52,886 nucleotides of DNA from Phenylobacterium deserti (GCA_945874825.1 CAMCIK010000010.1:1-52886); one strand, 5' to 3'. Shown: positions 43,063 to 51,833, counted from the stretch's first letter. Program-made: numbers and translations. The notes: generated by a model not told the origin, from the sequence alone.

Positions 43063-43884
43063 ATGAAGGCTGCAAGCTACCCCCTCGCCCGCGAGCAGGA
43101 CTTCACCTCCCGTATCAACGGGAAGGCCTATCGCCTGCGTATCGCCACGCCCTACGGCCCGCCGCCCGAGGGGGGATATCCAGTCCTCTATGTTCTCGAC
43201 GGCGATGGCTATTTCGGCTCCTTCGCCGACGCCGCCCGCCTGCGCGCCGCCGGCGGGCTGGAGCTGCCCCATACCGTCGTCGTTGGGGTGGGCTATCCTG
43301 GCGAGGACTTCACCGGGGCCCTTGGCCGAAGGTTCCTCGACCTGACCCCGACCGAGCCCAGAGCGGCCGAGAAGGCCAACCACACCTTCGCCTCCGGTGA
43401 GATTCGCTACGCTGGGGCGGACGACTTCCTGGAAATCCTGATCCGGGAGGTACGTCCCCGGGTCGCTGAGGTCCTGCCGGTCGACCCGGCCCGCGAGGCG
43501 CTGTTCGGCCACTCCCTGGGCGGCCTCTTCGTCCTCTACAGCCTGTTCCGAAGGCCCGACGCCTTCTGCGCCTGGCTGTCCCTCAGCCCGTCCATCTGGT
43601 GGGATGGCCGCTTCGTCCTGCGGGGCGAGGCGGGCTTCACCTCCGCCCTCCCGGGCCTGGCCCGTCCGCCCCGGCTCTTCGTGGGCGTCGGTTCCCTCGA
43701 GCAGCCCGAGGGCTCGCCGGCGCGGATGGTCGACAACGCCGTCGAGCTGTCCGCCCGCTTCAGCGCCCTGGCGGGCATGACTGGCTGGCGCTTTGCCTCC
43801 CGGGTCTTCGAGGGCGAGACCCACGCCGGTGTGGTCTGGCCCGCCATCAATCCCATGCTCGACTTTGCCCTGAAGGACGCCTGA
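43063..43884 (+). CDS. Alpha/beta hydrolase, siderophore-esterase-like
   Basis: A 273-aa alpha/beta hydrolase of the esterase D/ferric-siderophore esterase type (COG2819). The N-terminus YRLRIATPYGPPPEGGYPVLYVLDGDGYFG and VVVGVGYPG are typical. The nucleophile is Ser151 in GHSLGG and the catalytic His is 254 in GETHAGVVWP. No signal peptide is seen. Enzymes of this type cut ester bonds in enterobactin-like siderophores or in other acyl esters. Directly after a TonB receptor, this suggests processing of an imported ester ligand, though a role unrelated to iron is possible. It is followed by acuI. Confidence 0.8.
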   Translation: MKAASYPLAREQDFTSRINGKAYRLRIATPYGPPPEGGYPVLYVLDGDGYFGSFADAARLRAAGGLELPHTVVVGVGYPGEDFTGALGRRFLDLTPTEPRAAEKANHTFASGEIRYAGADDFLEILIREVRPRVAEVLPVDPAREALFGHSLGGLFVLYSLFRRPDAFCAWLSLSPSIWWDGRFVLRGEAGFTSALPGLARPPRLFVGVGSLEQPEGSPARMVDNAVELSARFSALAGMTGWRFASRVFEGETHAGVVWPAINPMLDFALKDA

Positions 43885-43951
43885 GGTCCGCTTGCCGGAT
43901 GCCACCAGGCCTGTAGAAGACCCCCAACCCGATCGTCGATGGAGGCCGACC

Positions 43952-44947
43952 GTGCCTGACACCTTCCGCGCCCTGCGCGCCCATAAGACCGACGCCGGGA
44001 TCGAGACCCGGCTCGAGACCCTGAGCGACGCCGATCTCATGGAGGCCGATGTCACAGTGCGGGTCGAGTACTCGACGGTGAACTTCAAGGATGGGCTGGC
44101 CCTGACCGGTCGCTCCCCCATCCTGCGCACCTTTCCCATGATCCCCGGCATCGACTTCGCCGGGGTCGTGGAGACCTCCTCCCATCCGGGCTTCTCCGCC
44201 GGCGACCGGGTGGTGCTGAACGGCTGGGGCGTGGGCGAGACCTGGCATGGTGGCTATGCTCAGAAGGCGCGGGTCAAGGGCGACTGGCTGGTCAGACTGC
44301 CCGACAGCCTGTCCACTTCCCGGGCCATGGCCATCGGCACGGCGGGCTACACCGCCATGCTCTGCGTCATGGCCCTGGAGCGCCAGGGCGTAACCCCGGG
44401 CTCGGGAGACATCCTGGTCACGGGCGCCGCCGGTGGGGTGGGAAGCGTATCCATCGCCCTCCTGTCAGCCCTCGGCTACCGGGTCGTGGCCTCCTCACGC
44501 CGGTCGGCAACCGAGGGCGACTACCTCCGGGGCCTGGGTGCCGCCGAGGTCATCGACGCCGCCGAGTTCTCCGGTCCCGCCCGACCGGTCGGCAAGGAGC
44601 GGTGGGCTGGGGTCGTAGACTCTGTGGGCAGCCACACCCTGGCCAACGCCGTTTCCCAGACCCGATACGGCGGGGCCGTGGCGGCCTGTGGCCTGGCCCA
44701 GGGCATGGACCTTCCCGGCTCCGTGGCTCCCTTCATCCTGCGCAGCGTCGTCCTCGCCGGGGTCGACAGCGTCCAGCGTCCGACACCCGACCGGATCGAG
44801 GCCTGGCGGCGGCTGGGAACCGACCTGGACCTCGCCCGGCTGGATGCCATGACCCAGGTGGCCGGCCTGTCCGACTTGCCGCGCCTGGCCGCCGAGATCC
44901 TCGATGGCAAGGTCCGCGGCCGAGTGGTGATCGATCCGTCGGTCTAG
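43952..44947 (+). CDS. acuI: Acrylyl-CoA reductase-like oxidoreductase (AcuI/YhdH family)
   Basis: A 331-aa medium-chain reductase of the YhdH/AcuI group. STVNFKDGLALTG followed by MIPGIDFAGVVE is diagnostic, and the NADPH domain has VTGAAGGVGSVSIALL and the ASRRSATEGDYLRGLGAAEVI segment. AcuI reduces acryloyl-CoA to propionyl-CoA, protecting against this electrophile and supporting 3-hydroxypropionate and DMSP use. The start is GTG at 43952, chosen for a GGAGG ribosome binding site seven bases upstream. It follows the esterase by 67 bases. The family is confident; the substrate in this organism is not. Confidence 0.85.
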   Translation: MPDTFRALRAHKTDAGIETRLETLSDADLMEADVTVRVEYSTVNFKDGLALTGRSPILRTFPMIPGIDFAGVVETSSHPGFSAGDRVVLNGWGVGETWHGGYAQKARVKGDWLVRLPDSLSTSRAMAIGTAGYTAMLCVMALERQGVTPGSGDILVTGAAGGVGSVSIALLSALGYRVVASSRRSATEGDYLRGLGAAEVIDAAEFSGPARPVGKERWAGVVDSVGSHTLANAVSQTRYGGAVAACGLAQGMDLPGSVAPFILRSVVLAGVDSVQRPTPDRIEAWRRLGTDLDLARLDAMTQVAGLSDLPRLAAEILDGKVRGRVVIDPSV

Positions 44948-44969
44948 CGGGTATCGGCGGCCTTGGGTC

Positions 44970-45383
44970 CTACGGCTTCTGGACTGGCCGACGCGCGGCT
45001 AGGAGCAGCAGTCCGGCGAAGATCCCCAGGTTCTTGATGAAGTTCTGCATCTCGTGCTGCGGGTTGCCGCCGGGATAGTCGTTCCAGAAATCGTGCATGG
45101 AGAGGTTGATCAGCAGGGTCAGCCCGGCGAGCAGGAAGGCCGCGGTCCGGGCGTTCCAGTTCGCCATCAGCGCCAGCCCGCCTCCGACCTGCAGCGGAAT
45201 GGTCAGCAGCAGAAGCGGCAGGGCGAACGGCACGTTGTGGAGCTTCATATAGGCCAGCGTGCCGGCGAACCCGGTCACCTTCATCAAGCCGGGAACCACG
45301 AAGTAGAGCCCCAGCAGGACCCGCCCGGCGAGGTCCATAGGCCGGCTGAGCCTGTCGAGCAGAGGGTTCAGTGGGTTGTTCAT
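44970..45383 (-). CDS. DoxX family membrane protein
   Basis: A 137-aa four-helix membrane protein. RVLLGLYFVVPGLMKVTGFAGTLAYMKLHNVPF starts it, and the DFWNDYP segment and the QNFIKNLGIFAGLLLL end fit the DoxX/SURF4-like family. These are poorly understood, sometimes linked to redox stress or to sulfur oxidation. The start at 45383 has GGAGCC upstream. It converges with acuI. The frame runs open upstream but that is only high-GC bias. Confidence 0.75.
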   Translation of the reverse strand: MNNPLNPLLDRLSRPMDLAGRVLLGLYFVVPGLMKVTGFAGTLAYMKLHNVPFALPLLLLTIPLQVGGGLALMANWNARTAAFLLAGLTLLINLSMHDFWNDYPGGNPQHEMQNFIKNLGIFAGLLLLAARRPVQKP

Positions 45384-45496
45384 GGTGGCTCCGGGTTTGT
45401 GAAGGGCATGGGACCCGCGACACTTGCCCACTGTAGCGAGATACGGGCGGCCGTTGGAAGGCTTCCATTCGCAGCCGCGACGGCGACTCGCCGGGC

Positions 45497-45946
45497 TCAG
45501 CCCAGTGCGCCTGCCGTCAGGCCTGCCACGGCCCCGACGGTCAGGATCAGCCGAAGCCGCGGATACCAGACCGGAAGCCCGGGCGAGCGCAGGTCCCAGA
45601 CGAAGTGCAGTACAAGGGCAGCGGCCAGGGCGGAAAGCTGGAGGCCGGAGCGCTCGGGCGGCAGGAGGGCCAGCCCCCAGGCGGCGACGCTGGGCGCCAT
45701 GCTGAAGGCGATGGTCCTCGGGTCGGGCGCAGAGTCGCTGACGGCCCGGCCCCAGCGCGCCCCGCCCAGGAAGGACAGGATCACCGCCGCGTAGAGACCC
45801 AGGCCCCGGTCGCTCCATCCGGACAGGTCTGGATCCGCCAGGGCCAGGAGGGGAAGGCCCAGGAAGGGGATGAGGCCCGCCAGGCCCCAGGCCAGGATGG
45901 GGCGGGGGATGGGTCCTGTCCCGCCCGTGGGATCGCCCGAGGTCAT
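45497..45946 (-). CDS. DUF3429 family membrane protein
   Basis: A 149-aa inner-membrane protein with about four or five hydrophobic helices. LAWGLAGLIPFLGLPLLAL and YAAVILSFLGGARWGRAV match DUF3429, a family of unknown function common in alphaproteobacteria. The ATG at 45946 follows GAGAGGCGG. It lies 85 bases downstream of the GST gene. Confidence 0.75.
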   Translation of the reverse strand: MTSGDPTGGTGPIPRPILAWGLAGLIPFLGLPLLALADPDLSGWSDRGLGLYAAVILSFLGGARWGRAVSDSAPDPRTIAFSMAPSVAAWGLALLPPERSGLQLSALAAALVLHFVWDLRSPGLPVWYPRLRLILTVGAVAGLTAGALG

Positions 45947-46031
45947 CTTGCCGCCTCTCGACTGGTTTCCAGGGCCCGGTCTTGTCCCGGGACCGCAGAG
46001 CTTGCAAGCCCGTCCCGGATCGGGCGGGTCT

Positions 46032-47093
46032 TCAGGTCCAGAGCCGGTTGCGGATGCGCCGGGGCGGGAGGGGCGCCGGCTGGACAGGCCGCGCCAGGAT
46101 GCCAGCCTCGGCACCCAGTCGCTCCAGCACCTCCGCGCGCTCGGCGGCCCCAAGGGCGGCGAAGGCGACCTGGAGGTCGACCAGGCACTGTACCCGGTAG
46201 GGCGATACCGGCAGGCGCCAGTCCACGCCGCCGCGACGGAAGCGGGCGACCTTCAGCCCCCCGGCCGCTGCCAGGGCGTTGGCGTCCAGCTCGGCCAGGT
46301 GGTCCCGCGCCGCCAGCTGCAGGAGGGGATCAAGGTCCCGGGGCGCGGTCGCTGGCAGGGGGGCCGCCTCGATCCTTTCGGGATGGGCGTTCCAGAGGCG
46401 GGCGGTCCAGGCCAGGACGGCAGGCGCCCGCTCGCGCAGGATCTCCGCCGGAGTCGGGTCGCTGGAGAAGTGTCGGAACATGGGTCCGAAGAGGCCGAAG
46501 TCGGCGGCGACGGGCCGCTCGCCGAACAGGAAGGGCCGGGTCTCGAGCACCGGTTCCAGAAGGTCAAGGACCTCAAGATAGAGGCGCGCCACCGAGGGTG
46601 CTGTCGCCCGGGTGATCCCGTCCTGGCGCAGGTAGACACTCTGCTGGCGGCGACGGACCCCCGCGGCCTTCAGGGCGAGGGGCAAGGGCAGGTCCCGCAT
46701 CAGGGTGGCGGCGATGCGCCGGCTCATCAGCCGCGCATCATCGGCATAGGCCCAGCGGTAGTAGAGGGCCGGCCGCCACAGCCACTCGTCGAAGGCATCC
46801 TCCAGGAACAGGCTGAGGAAGGCGGCCAGGGGCGCTTCCGGTTGCAGGGCCGGGCCGGGGGCCTCGGCCTCCAGGCGCCGCAGAATGGCCGTGGTGTCCG
46901 TCAGCCACTCGCCGCCGGGGCTGCGCAGGGCGGGCATCTGCGCTACGCCGGTCGCCCGGGCGCAGGCGCGAAAGCCGGCCAGGTCCATCTCGACGAACCG
47001 GAAGGGCAGGCCCCGGGCGCGGAGCCAGGCCTCGAGCTTGCCGGTGAAGTAAGAGAGCTTCAGGCCATGGAGCTCCCAGGTCTCGTCGCTCAC
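46032..47093 (-). CDS. Glutathione S-transferase family protein, long
   Basis: A 353-aa protein with a GST N-terminal thioredoxin-like domain (ELHGLKLSYFTGKLEAWLRARGLPF, then VAQMPALRSPGGEWLTDTTAILRRLE, ~1-80) and a helical C-terminal domain. It is well over the usual ~220 residues, with an extra C-terminal ~100 residues of unknown role. Its ATG overlaps the sulfatase stop by four bases, so the pair is translationally coupled. GST relatives in catabolic operons often open rings, remove substituents or detoxify electrophiles; here it could act on the product released by the sulfatase. No active-site Ser/Cys can be named with confidence. Confidence 0.78.
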   Translation of the reverse strand: MSDETWELHGLKLSYFTGKLEAWLRARGLPFRFVEMDLAGFRACARATGVAQMPALRSPGGEWLTDTTAILRRLEAEAPGPALQPEAPLAAFLSLFLEDAFDEWLWRPALYYRWAYADDARLMSRRIAATLMRDLPLPLALKAAGVRRRQQSVYLRQDGITRATAPSVARLYLEVLDLLEPVLETRPFLFGERPVAADFGLFGPMFRHFSSDPTPAEILRERAPAVLAWTARLWNAHPERIEAAPLPATAPRDLDPLLQLAARDHLAELDANALAAAGGLKVARFRRGGVDWRLPVSPYRVQCLVDLQVAFAALGAAERAEVLERLGAEAGILARPVQPAPLPPRRIRNRLWT

Positions 47094-48898
47094 ACCCGAC
47101 TGCCACGCCGGCGAAGGGCGCGCCAGGCGAAGAACCCGGCGCCTCCGAGGACCAGGAGAAGGACTCCGGCGACGGTCGCCAGGAACGGCATCTGCCGGGC
47201 GAGGGCGTTGGCGGCGAGCTGCTTCTGCATGGTGTAGCCCGCGGGCAGGGGCACCACGCCGACCCGCCGCTCGTAGGCAGCGTAGTCGGCCAGCATGGTC
47301 TTCAGCCGCTCGGGCTCGGCGTTGGACAGGTCCCGGGTCTCACCGGGGTCAACGGCGAGGTTGTAAAGCCGCCAGCCTCCGTCCCCGAGGGGTGGCATGT
47401 CGCGGACGATCTTGTAATCCCCCTTGAACAGGGCTGAATTGCCGGAGACCTCGAGGCCGAGGGCGTCATTGGGTCCGCGGACGGGCTGCGTCCCGCCGCC
47501 GAGCAGGGCGCGCAGGCTGTGGCCATCCATGGCCGGTGCCTCGGGTGTCGCCCGGGCGCCGCCGAACTCCGCCAGGGTGGGGGCGACGTCGGTGACGAAG
47601 GTCAGGCCAGCGATCCTGCGCCCCGGGACGACGCCGGGCCCGGAAATGATCAGAGGCGCACGGATGCCGCCCTCCGAGGCGTAGAACTTGTAGCGGCGCC
47701 CCGGTGCCGCCACCGCCTCTGCCCACTCAGGGCCGATGAAGTTCAGGCTGCCGGGTCCGCCTAGGCCCTCCAGCCGCCAGGCGTAGCCATTTGTCGGCAT
47801 CCAGACGTTCATGCTGGGCTGGTGGACCGGATCGCTCGGCTCGGAGCCGTTGTCGGAGGTGATGACGAAGACGGTATTGGCCAGTTCGCCCCGGGCCTCG
47901 AGTCGCTGGATGAGGCGACCAACCGCAGCATCGGCCGCTTCGATCATGCCTGCATAGACCTCCATGGACCGGGCGGCGATCCGCCGTTCCCCGGCGTCCA
48001 GGCTCTCCCACCTCCGGGCATTGGGCGAGAACCCGTCGACGGCGGCGCCGGCGGGCAGCAGGCCAAGGGCCCGGGCCCGCTCGACCCTGGCCTGCCGAAG
48101 CTGCGCCCAGCCGCCGTCAAATCGGCCGCGGTAGCCGTCCGCATAAGCCGCGGGTGCCTGGACCGGAATGTGAACGGCCTGGAAGGCGAGGTAGGCGAAG
48201 AAGGGCGCTCGCCCCGGCGGAGCCTCATCGAGGTTCCGGGTCAGCCGGTCGACCAGCAGGTCCGAGGAATAGAAGTGCTTCGGCATCCGCACCGGACGCC
48301 CGTCCTCGAACCAGGGCGCCTTGGTGTAGTAGGGCATGTAGGGCTTGGCGGCCCAGTTGTCCGCACCAGAGGCGTCAAGGGCCAGGGATCGGTCGAAGCC
48401 CTGGCCGTCGGGCAGTTCGCCGGGGCCATGCCCCAGGTGCCACTTGCCGGCCATCAGGGTCCGGTAGCCTTCGGCTTTCAGTCGTTCGGCGAGGGTCAGG
48501 ACCTCGGGTTCGATCCGCAGACGGTAGCCAGGTTGAGTCCGCATCTGGGGCGGAAGGATCTCCTCGATGGTCGCCGCCCCGGCCCGGTGGTTGTCCAGGC
48601 CCGTCAGGAGCATGGCCCGGGAGGGCGTGCACAGGGGCGAGGTGTGATAGCCGGTGAACATGGCGCCCTGCCGCGCCAGCCGGTCGATGTTGGGGGACCG
48701 GGCCTCGCCGCCGTAGGCACCCAGGTCCATCAGCGCCAGGTCATCGAACAGGATCAGGACGATGTTTGGCCGGGCGGTGGAGGAAGCCGGCGCAGGTGCG
48801 GCCTCCGCCCGGGCGGTGCCAGGGCCCAGGATCGCGAGCGCGCACGCCGCGGCACCAGCCCACAGGGTTCGAATCCGCCTGAGGGTCATGTCCGGCAT
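47090..48898 (-). CDS. Type I sulfatase (arylsulfatase-like), exported and membrane-anchored
   Basis: A 602-aa alkaline-phosphatase-fold sulfatase. The signal peptide is residues 1-31 (ending ARA). Metal-binding Asp52-Asp53 lie in ILFDDLALMDLG. The catalytic CTPSR motif is at 90-94, whose cysteine must be converted to formylglycine. A C-terminal helix (about 567-588) and Arg-rich tail anchor it in the membrane, so hydrolysis occurs in the periplasm. It removes sulfate from an aryl, steroid or sugar ester. The formylglycine-generating enzyme is not in the window. AGGAGG precedes ATG 48898. It is followed by the GST gene (4-bp overlap) and preceded by BVMO 2, with a palindrome in the 71-base gap. 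Confidence 0.9.
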   Translation of the reverse strand: MPDMTLRRIRTLWAGAAACALAILGPGTARAEAAPAPASSTARPNIVLILFDDLALMDLGAYGGEARSPNIDRLARQGAMFTGYHTSPLCTPSRAMLLTGLDNHRAGAATIEEILPPQMRTQPGYRLRIEPEVLTLAERLKAEGYRTLMAGKWHLGHGPGELPDGQGFDRSLALDASGADNWAAKPYMPYYTKAPWFEDGRPVRMPKHFYSSDLLVDRLTRNLDEAPPGRAPFFAYLAFQAVHIPVQAPAAYADGYRGRFDGGWAQLRQARVERARALGLLPAGAAVDGFSPNARRWESLDAGERRIAARSMEVYAGMIEAADAAVGRLIQRLEARGELANTVFVITSDNGSEPSDPVHQPSMNVWMPTNGYAWRLEGLGGPGSLNFIGPEWAEAVAAPGRRYKFYASEGGIRAPLIISGPGVVPGRRIAGLTFVTDVAPTLAEFGGARATPEAPAMDGHSLRALLGGGTQPVRGPNDALGLEVSGNSALFKGDYKIVRDMPPLGDGGWRLYNLAVDPGETRDLSNAEPERLKTMLADYAAYERRVGVVPLPAGYTMQKQLAANALARQMPFLATVAGVLLLVLGGAGFFAWRALRRRGSRV

Positions 48899-48921
48899 CA
48901 GCGCCTCCTGCAGCAATCTAT

Positions 48922-48938
48922 TGACACTCAATGTGTCA
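48922..48938. promoter_or_regulatory. TetR-type palindrome upstream of the sulfatase
   Basis: TGACACTCAATGTGTCA has perfect 6-bp arms (TGACAC and GTGTCA) around a 5-base centre, 24 bases before the sulfatase start. On the minus strand it overlaps the spacer of a possible promoter (near CTTGTG and TAGATT). This is the geometry of a repressor operator for a TetR-family protein. Confidence 0.55.
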
Positions 48939-48969
48939 CAAGGCGCCCCGGCAGGCAAGCCCGCCGGCC

Positions 48970-50484
48970 TCAGCGGTAGCGGAAGATTGGATCCTCAAGG
49001 TCCAGCACCGGCAGGACGTCCTTCTCGCTCCAGTAGTCCTGGGTATGACGCCATTCCGGCCGGTCGCCGGCCTTGGGCATGAGGTGTACGCCGCGCATCA
49101 TGTAGCCGGGGTTGAAGTCCTCGGGATCGATCCACGGGCCGAGCTTCATGTCGGCGTCCTCAGGGCGAAGGGCCGGCTCGACCCGGCGCAGGCCCTTGTC
49201 GTCCATGTGCCTCAGGAGGCGGGTCACGAAGTCGCCCATGATGTCGGCGCGCAGGGTCCAGCTGGCGCGGAAATAGCCGAACACCCAGGCCAGGTTGGGC
49301 AGGCCGGTGAACATCATACCCCGGTAGGTGACCGACTGGGACAGGTCCACAGGCCGGCCATCCACCGAGAAGGCGATGTCGCCCAGGACATTCAGGTTGA
49401 AGCCCGTGGCCGTGATGATGATGTCGGCCTCCAGCACCTTGCCAGACTTGAGGCGGATACCTTCCGGGACAAAACGGTCGATCTCATCCGTCACCACCCC
49501 GGCCTTACCGGCCTTCACCGCCTGGAAGAAGTCGCCATTGGGCACGAAGGCGATGCGCTGGCGCCAGGGGGCGTAGCGGGGCGTGAAGTGCTCGGCGACA
49601 TAGTCCTCGCCCAGCAGGCCGCGGAGCACGCCCAGAAGTTCCTCGCGCACCAGGTCTGGCTCCTCGAGGGCCCGCTTGGTCATCTGGGCGCCGGTCTTCA
49701 GCATAGCCCGGCGGACGATCTCGTGGGTCCAGTCCGGATCGATCTCCAGCTCCCGCAGGGTCTCGGCCAGCTCGTTGCGGTTCCGCCCTGGGGTAAAGTA
49801 GGTGGGCGAGCGCTGCAGCATGGTGACGTGACCGGCCGTCTCCGCCAGGGCCGGGATCAGGGTGGCCGCCGTCGCGCCGGACCCGATCACAATGATGCGC
49901 TTGCCATCGCAGTCCATGTCCTCGGGCCAGGTCTGCGGATGGACCAGGCGGCCCTGGAAGTCATCCATCCCGGGCCATTCCGGTGTGTAGCCTTCGCTAT
50001 GGCGGTAGTAGCCCTGGCACATCCAGAGGAAGCCGGCGGTCACCTGGCGCCGTGCGCCGGTCTCAACGTCCTCCAGGTCAACGACCCAGCGGCAGTCTGT
50101 CTCCGACCAGTCAGCGGTGAGTACCCGGGTCCGGTACTGGATGTGGCGGGCGATATCGTTCTCGTCGATCACCTCGCCCATATAGGCCAGGATCTCCTCC
50201 CCCGTGGCGATCGGCGGACCCCGCCAGGCCTTGAACCGGTAGCCGAAGGTGTGAAGGTCGCTGTCGGACCGCACGCCGGGGTACGTGTGGGTTCGCCAGG
50301 TTCCGCCGAAGTCGGCCAGGGTCTCGACAATGCGGAAGGTCTTTCCGGGTGCCTGGGTCTGCATGTGGTAGGCGGCACCGATGCCGGAAATACCAGCCCC
50401 GACAATGAGGACGTCGAACTGATGTGCATCGCCCGCAGGTTCTGACCCGTCACGCGTGCGTTCCGAAAGATTTCCGTCAGACAT
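48970..50484 (-). CDS. Flavin-containing Baeyer-Villiger monooxygenase (BVMO 2, EthA-like)
   Basis: A 504-aa type I BVMO. The FAD motif is GAGISG (29-34), followed by GGTWRTHTYPGVRSDSD (60-76). The canonical fingerprint FQGRLVHPQTWP lies at 176-187 and the NADPH motif GSGATA at 201-206. Lacking the N-terminal extension of BVMO 1, it resembles the EthA-like group. It needs O2, FAD and NADPH and converts ketones to esters, or oxygenates sulfur. The ATG at 50484 has GGGGAGA upstream; GTG nine bases earlier is the alternative. It is transcribed toward the sulfatase, and the palindrome at 48922 could allow separate control of the two. Confidence 0.9.
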   Translation of the reverse strand: MSDGNLSERTRDGSEPAGDAHQFDVLIVGAGISGIGAAYHMQTQAPGKTFRIVETLADFGGTWRTHTYPGVRSDSDLHTFGYRFKAWRGPPIATGEEILAYMGEVIDENDIARHIQYRTRVLTADWSETDCRWVVDLEDVETGARRQVTAGFLWMCQGYYRHSEGYTPEWPGMDDFQGRLVHPQTWPEDMDCDGKRIIVIGSGATAATLIPALAETAGHVTMLQRSPTYFTPGRNRNELAETLRELEIDPDWTHEIVRRAMLKTGAQMTKRALEEPDLVREELLGVLRGLLGEDYVAEHFTPRYAPWRQRIAFVPNGDFFQAVKAGKAGVVTDEIDRFVPEGIRLKSGKVLEADIIITATGFNLNVLGDIAFSVDGRPVDLSQSVTYRGMMFTGLPNLAWVFGYFRASWTLRADIMGDFVTRLLRHMDDKGLRRVEPALRPEDADMKLGPWIDPEDFNPGYMMRGVHLMPKAGDRPEWRHTQDYWSEKDVLPVLDLEDPIFRYR

Positions 50485-50654
50485 TCCGCCCACTCTCCCC
50501 GTCGACCCGCCGGGCGTTCCCCGCCGTCGGTCCGCCCCCTCATTAAGCCGCCCGCCGGGGAGCGCAATGGCTGAGGCCGGTTAGCGACGAGGCCGCCAGG
50601 GCCTGCCCGGTCACCCCTCGAGCCCCTTCTGGTTCCGCGGAGCCTGCGGTCCCT

Positions 50655-51536
50655 TCAGTAGGCGACGCGCTCAACCTTCAGGCCCGACCGGGTCAGTTGC
50701 TCCTGGACGCTGCCCTTCCCGGTCAGGTGCCCGGCACCGACAGCGACGAAGACCACGCCGGGGCGGTCCATGCGCGCCTTCAGGTCCGCCGCCCAGCGGG
50801 CATTGCGATCGGTCAGGAGGATGCGGGCGGTCTCGGGGGTTTCCTTCATCTCTTCGTTCATGATGCGCCCGGTCTCGTCAGGCTCGCCCCGGGCCCAGTG
50901 GTCGATCATCTTCGACATGAGGGCCAGGCCCTCCTCGCGGTTGTAGGCGAGGTCGCGGATGCCGGCGAGCTGCTCGGCCTCGGGGGTGGCGTCGAGCATG
51001 GCGAACTGCTGCTCGGGGGTCTCGAAGGCGGTGACGGTCTTTCCCGCCTTCCGGGCCGCCTGGGTCAGGACCTCCTCGGCACCGGACTTCGGATCCATGC
51101 CGGCCTTCATGTACTGCACGACGGACGCCTGTACGACGATGAACCAGGGCTCGAGGGACTCAAGCGGGGCGGCAGGCAGGCCGAGCTCCGTCAGCGCCCG
51201 CACATAGGCCGCATGGTCTTCCGGCGACAGCCTCTGGGACATGGTGCGGCCCTTGGGGTCCACGGCCAGCTTCAGGATGAGGGGGCCAAGGCTGGCCGGA
51301 TCCTCCACCGGCAGGAGCTCCATCCTCAGTTCGTCGGACGCATTGAAGGCGTCGGCCACCCCATCGTCGAACCAGGCCAGGTCCGCAGGCAGGAAATGCA
51401 CGGTCCCGAAGAGATAGATCGTGGTGTCCGCATCGCGCACCACCCATAGGGCGGGATCGGCGTCGCGGGGGGCGGCGAGGGCTGGCACCGAGATAATGCC
51501 AAGGGTGAGGATGAGGGCGGTGAGGCGGCGGAACAT
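50655..51536 (-). CDS. TraB/GumN family exported protein
   Basis: A 293-aa exported protein. The signal peptide is residues 1-22 (ending ALAA). The family hallmarks are the GTVHF motif at 44-48, the EPWF segment and GAGHLTGKGS near the C-terminus. TraB/GumN proteins resemble Tiki metalloproteases and in this form are probably metal-dependent periplasmic hydrolases; the histidines of GTVH and GAGH would be metal ligands. It lies 26 bases after the small XRE regulator gene and likely shares its transcript. The partner or substrate is unknown. Confidence 0.85.
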   Translation of the reverse strand: MFRRLTALILTLGIISVPALAAPRDADPALWVVRDADTTIYLFGTVHFLPADLAWFDDGVADAFNASDELRMELLPVEDPASLGPLILKLAVDPKGRTMSQRLSPEDHAAYVRALTELGLPAAPLESLEPWFIVVQASVVQYMKAGMDPKSGAEEVLTQAARKAGKTVTAFETPEQQFAMLDATPEAEQLAGIRDLAYNREEGLALMSKMIDHWARGEPDETGRIMNEEMKETPETARILLTDRNARWAADLKARMDRPGVVFVAVGAGHLTGKGSVQEQLTRSGLKVERVAY

Positions 51537-51562
51537 CGCGTATCTCCAGAGGGGAAGGGGGG

Positions 51563-51760
51563 TCAGGCGTCGTTTCCGCCGAAGACCTGCTCGATGGGCA
51601 GGGCAAATTCGCGGGCGATGCGGAAGGCGAGGCTGAGGGAGGGGTCGTGCTTGCCGGTCTCGATGGCATTGACCGCCTGGCGCGAGACGTCGATGCGTCC
51701 CGCCAGCTCGGCCTGGCTCCAGCCTTTTTCGGCCCTCAGGAGGCGAAGTCGGTTGTTCAT
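51563..51760 (-). CDS. Small XRE-family (Cro/CI-type) transcriptional regulator
   Basis: A 65-aa single-domain HTH protein. WSQAELAGRIDVSRQAVNAIE (about 14-34) is the DNA-binding HTH. The short length and the KHDPSLSLAFRIAREFALPIEQVF tail match the small Cro/CI-like regulators often coupled to a membrane or exported protein gene. Here the companion is the TraB/GumN gene 26 bases downstream. The upstream region holds a cluster of inverted and direct AGGT/ACCTGAC repeats, suggesting autoregulation. Confidence 0.88.
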   Translation of the reverse strand: MNNRLRLLRAEKGWSQAELAGRIDVSRQAVNAIETGKHDPSLSLAFRIAREFALPIEQVFGGNDA

Positions 51761-51773
51761 GAAATTCCGTCTT

Positions 51774-51833
51774 GTGTCAGGTTAAGCTGACATAATGTCA
51801 ACTCGACCTGACCATATCAAGTCTACCTGACAC
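51774..51833. promoter_or_regulatory. Operator cluster of the XRE regulator
   Basis: GTGTCAGGT (51774-51782) and ACCTGACAC (51825-51833) are exact inverted copies. ACCTGAC recurs at 51806-51812, 19 bases from the second. TGACATAATGTCA (51788-51800) is a perfect 13-bp palindrome. The cluster starts 14 bases before the regulator's start codon, so it probably covers its promoter. Confidence 0.6.

Noticed and set aside
42631..44151. 506-aa minus-strand open frame opposite NTF2, esterase and acuI
   Set aside because: It covers three real genes with good ribosome binding sites and motifs on the other strand, and has repetitive low-complexity composition.
45870..47237. 455-aa plus-strand open frame opposite DUF3429 and GST
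   Set aside because: Gly/Arg/Gln-rich shadow without domain signals, opposite two better supported genes.
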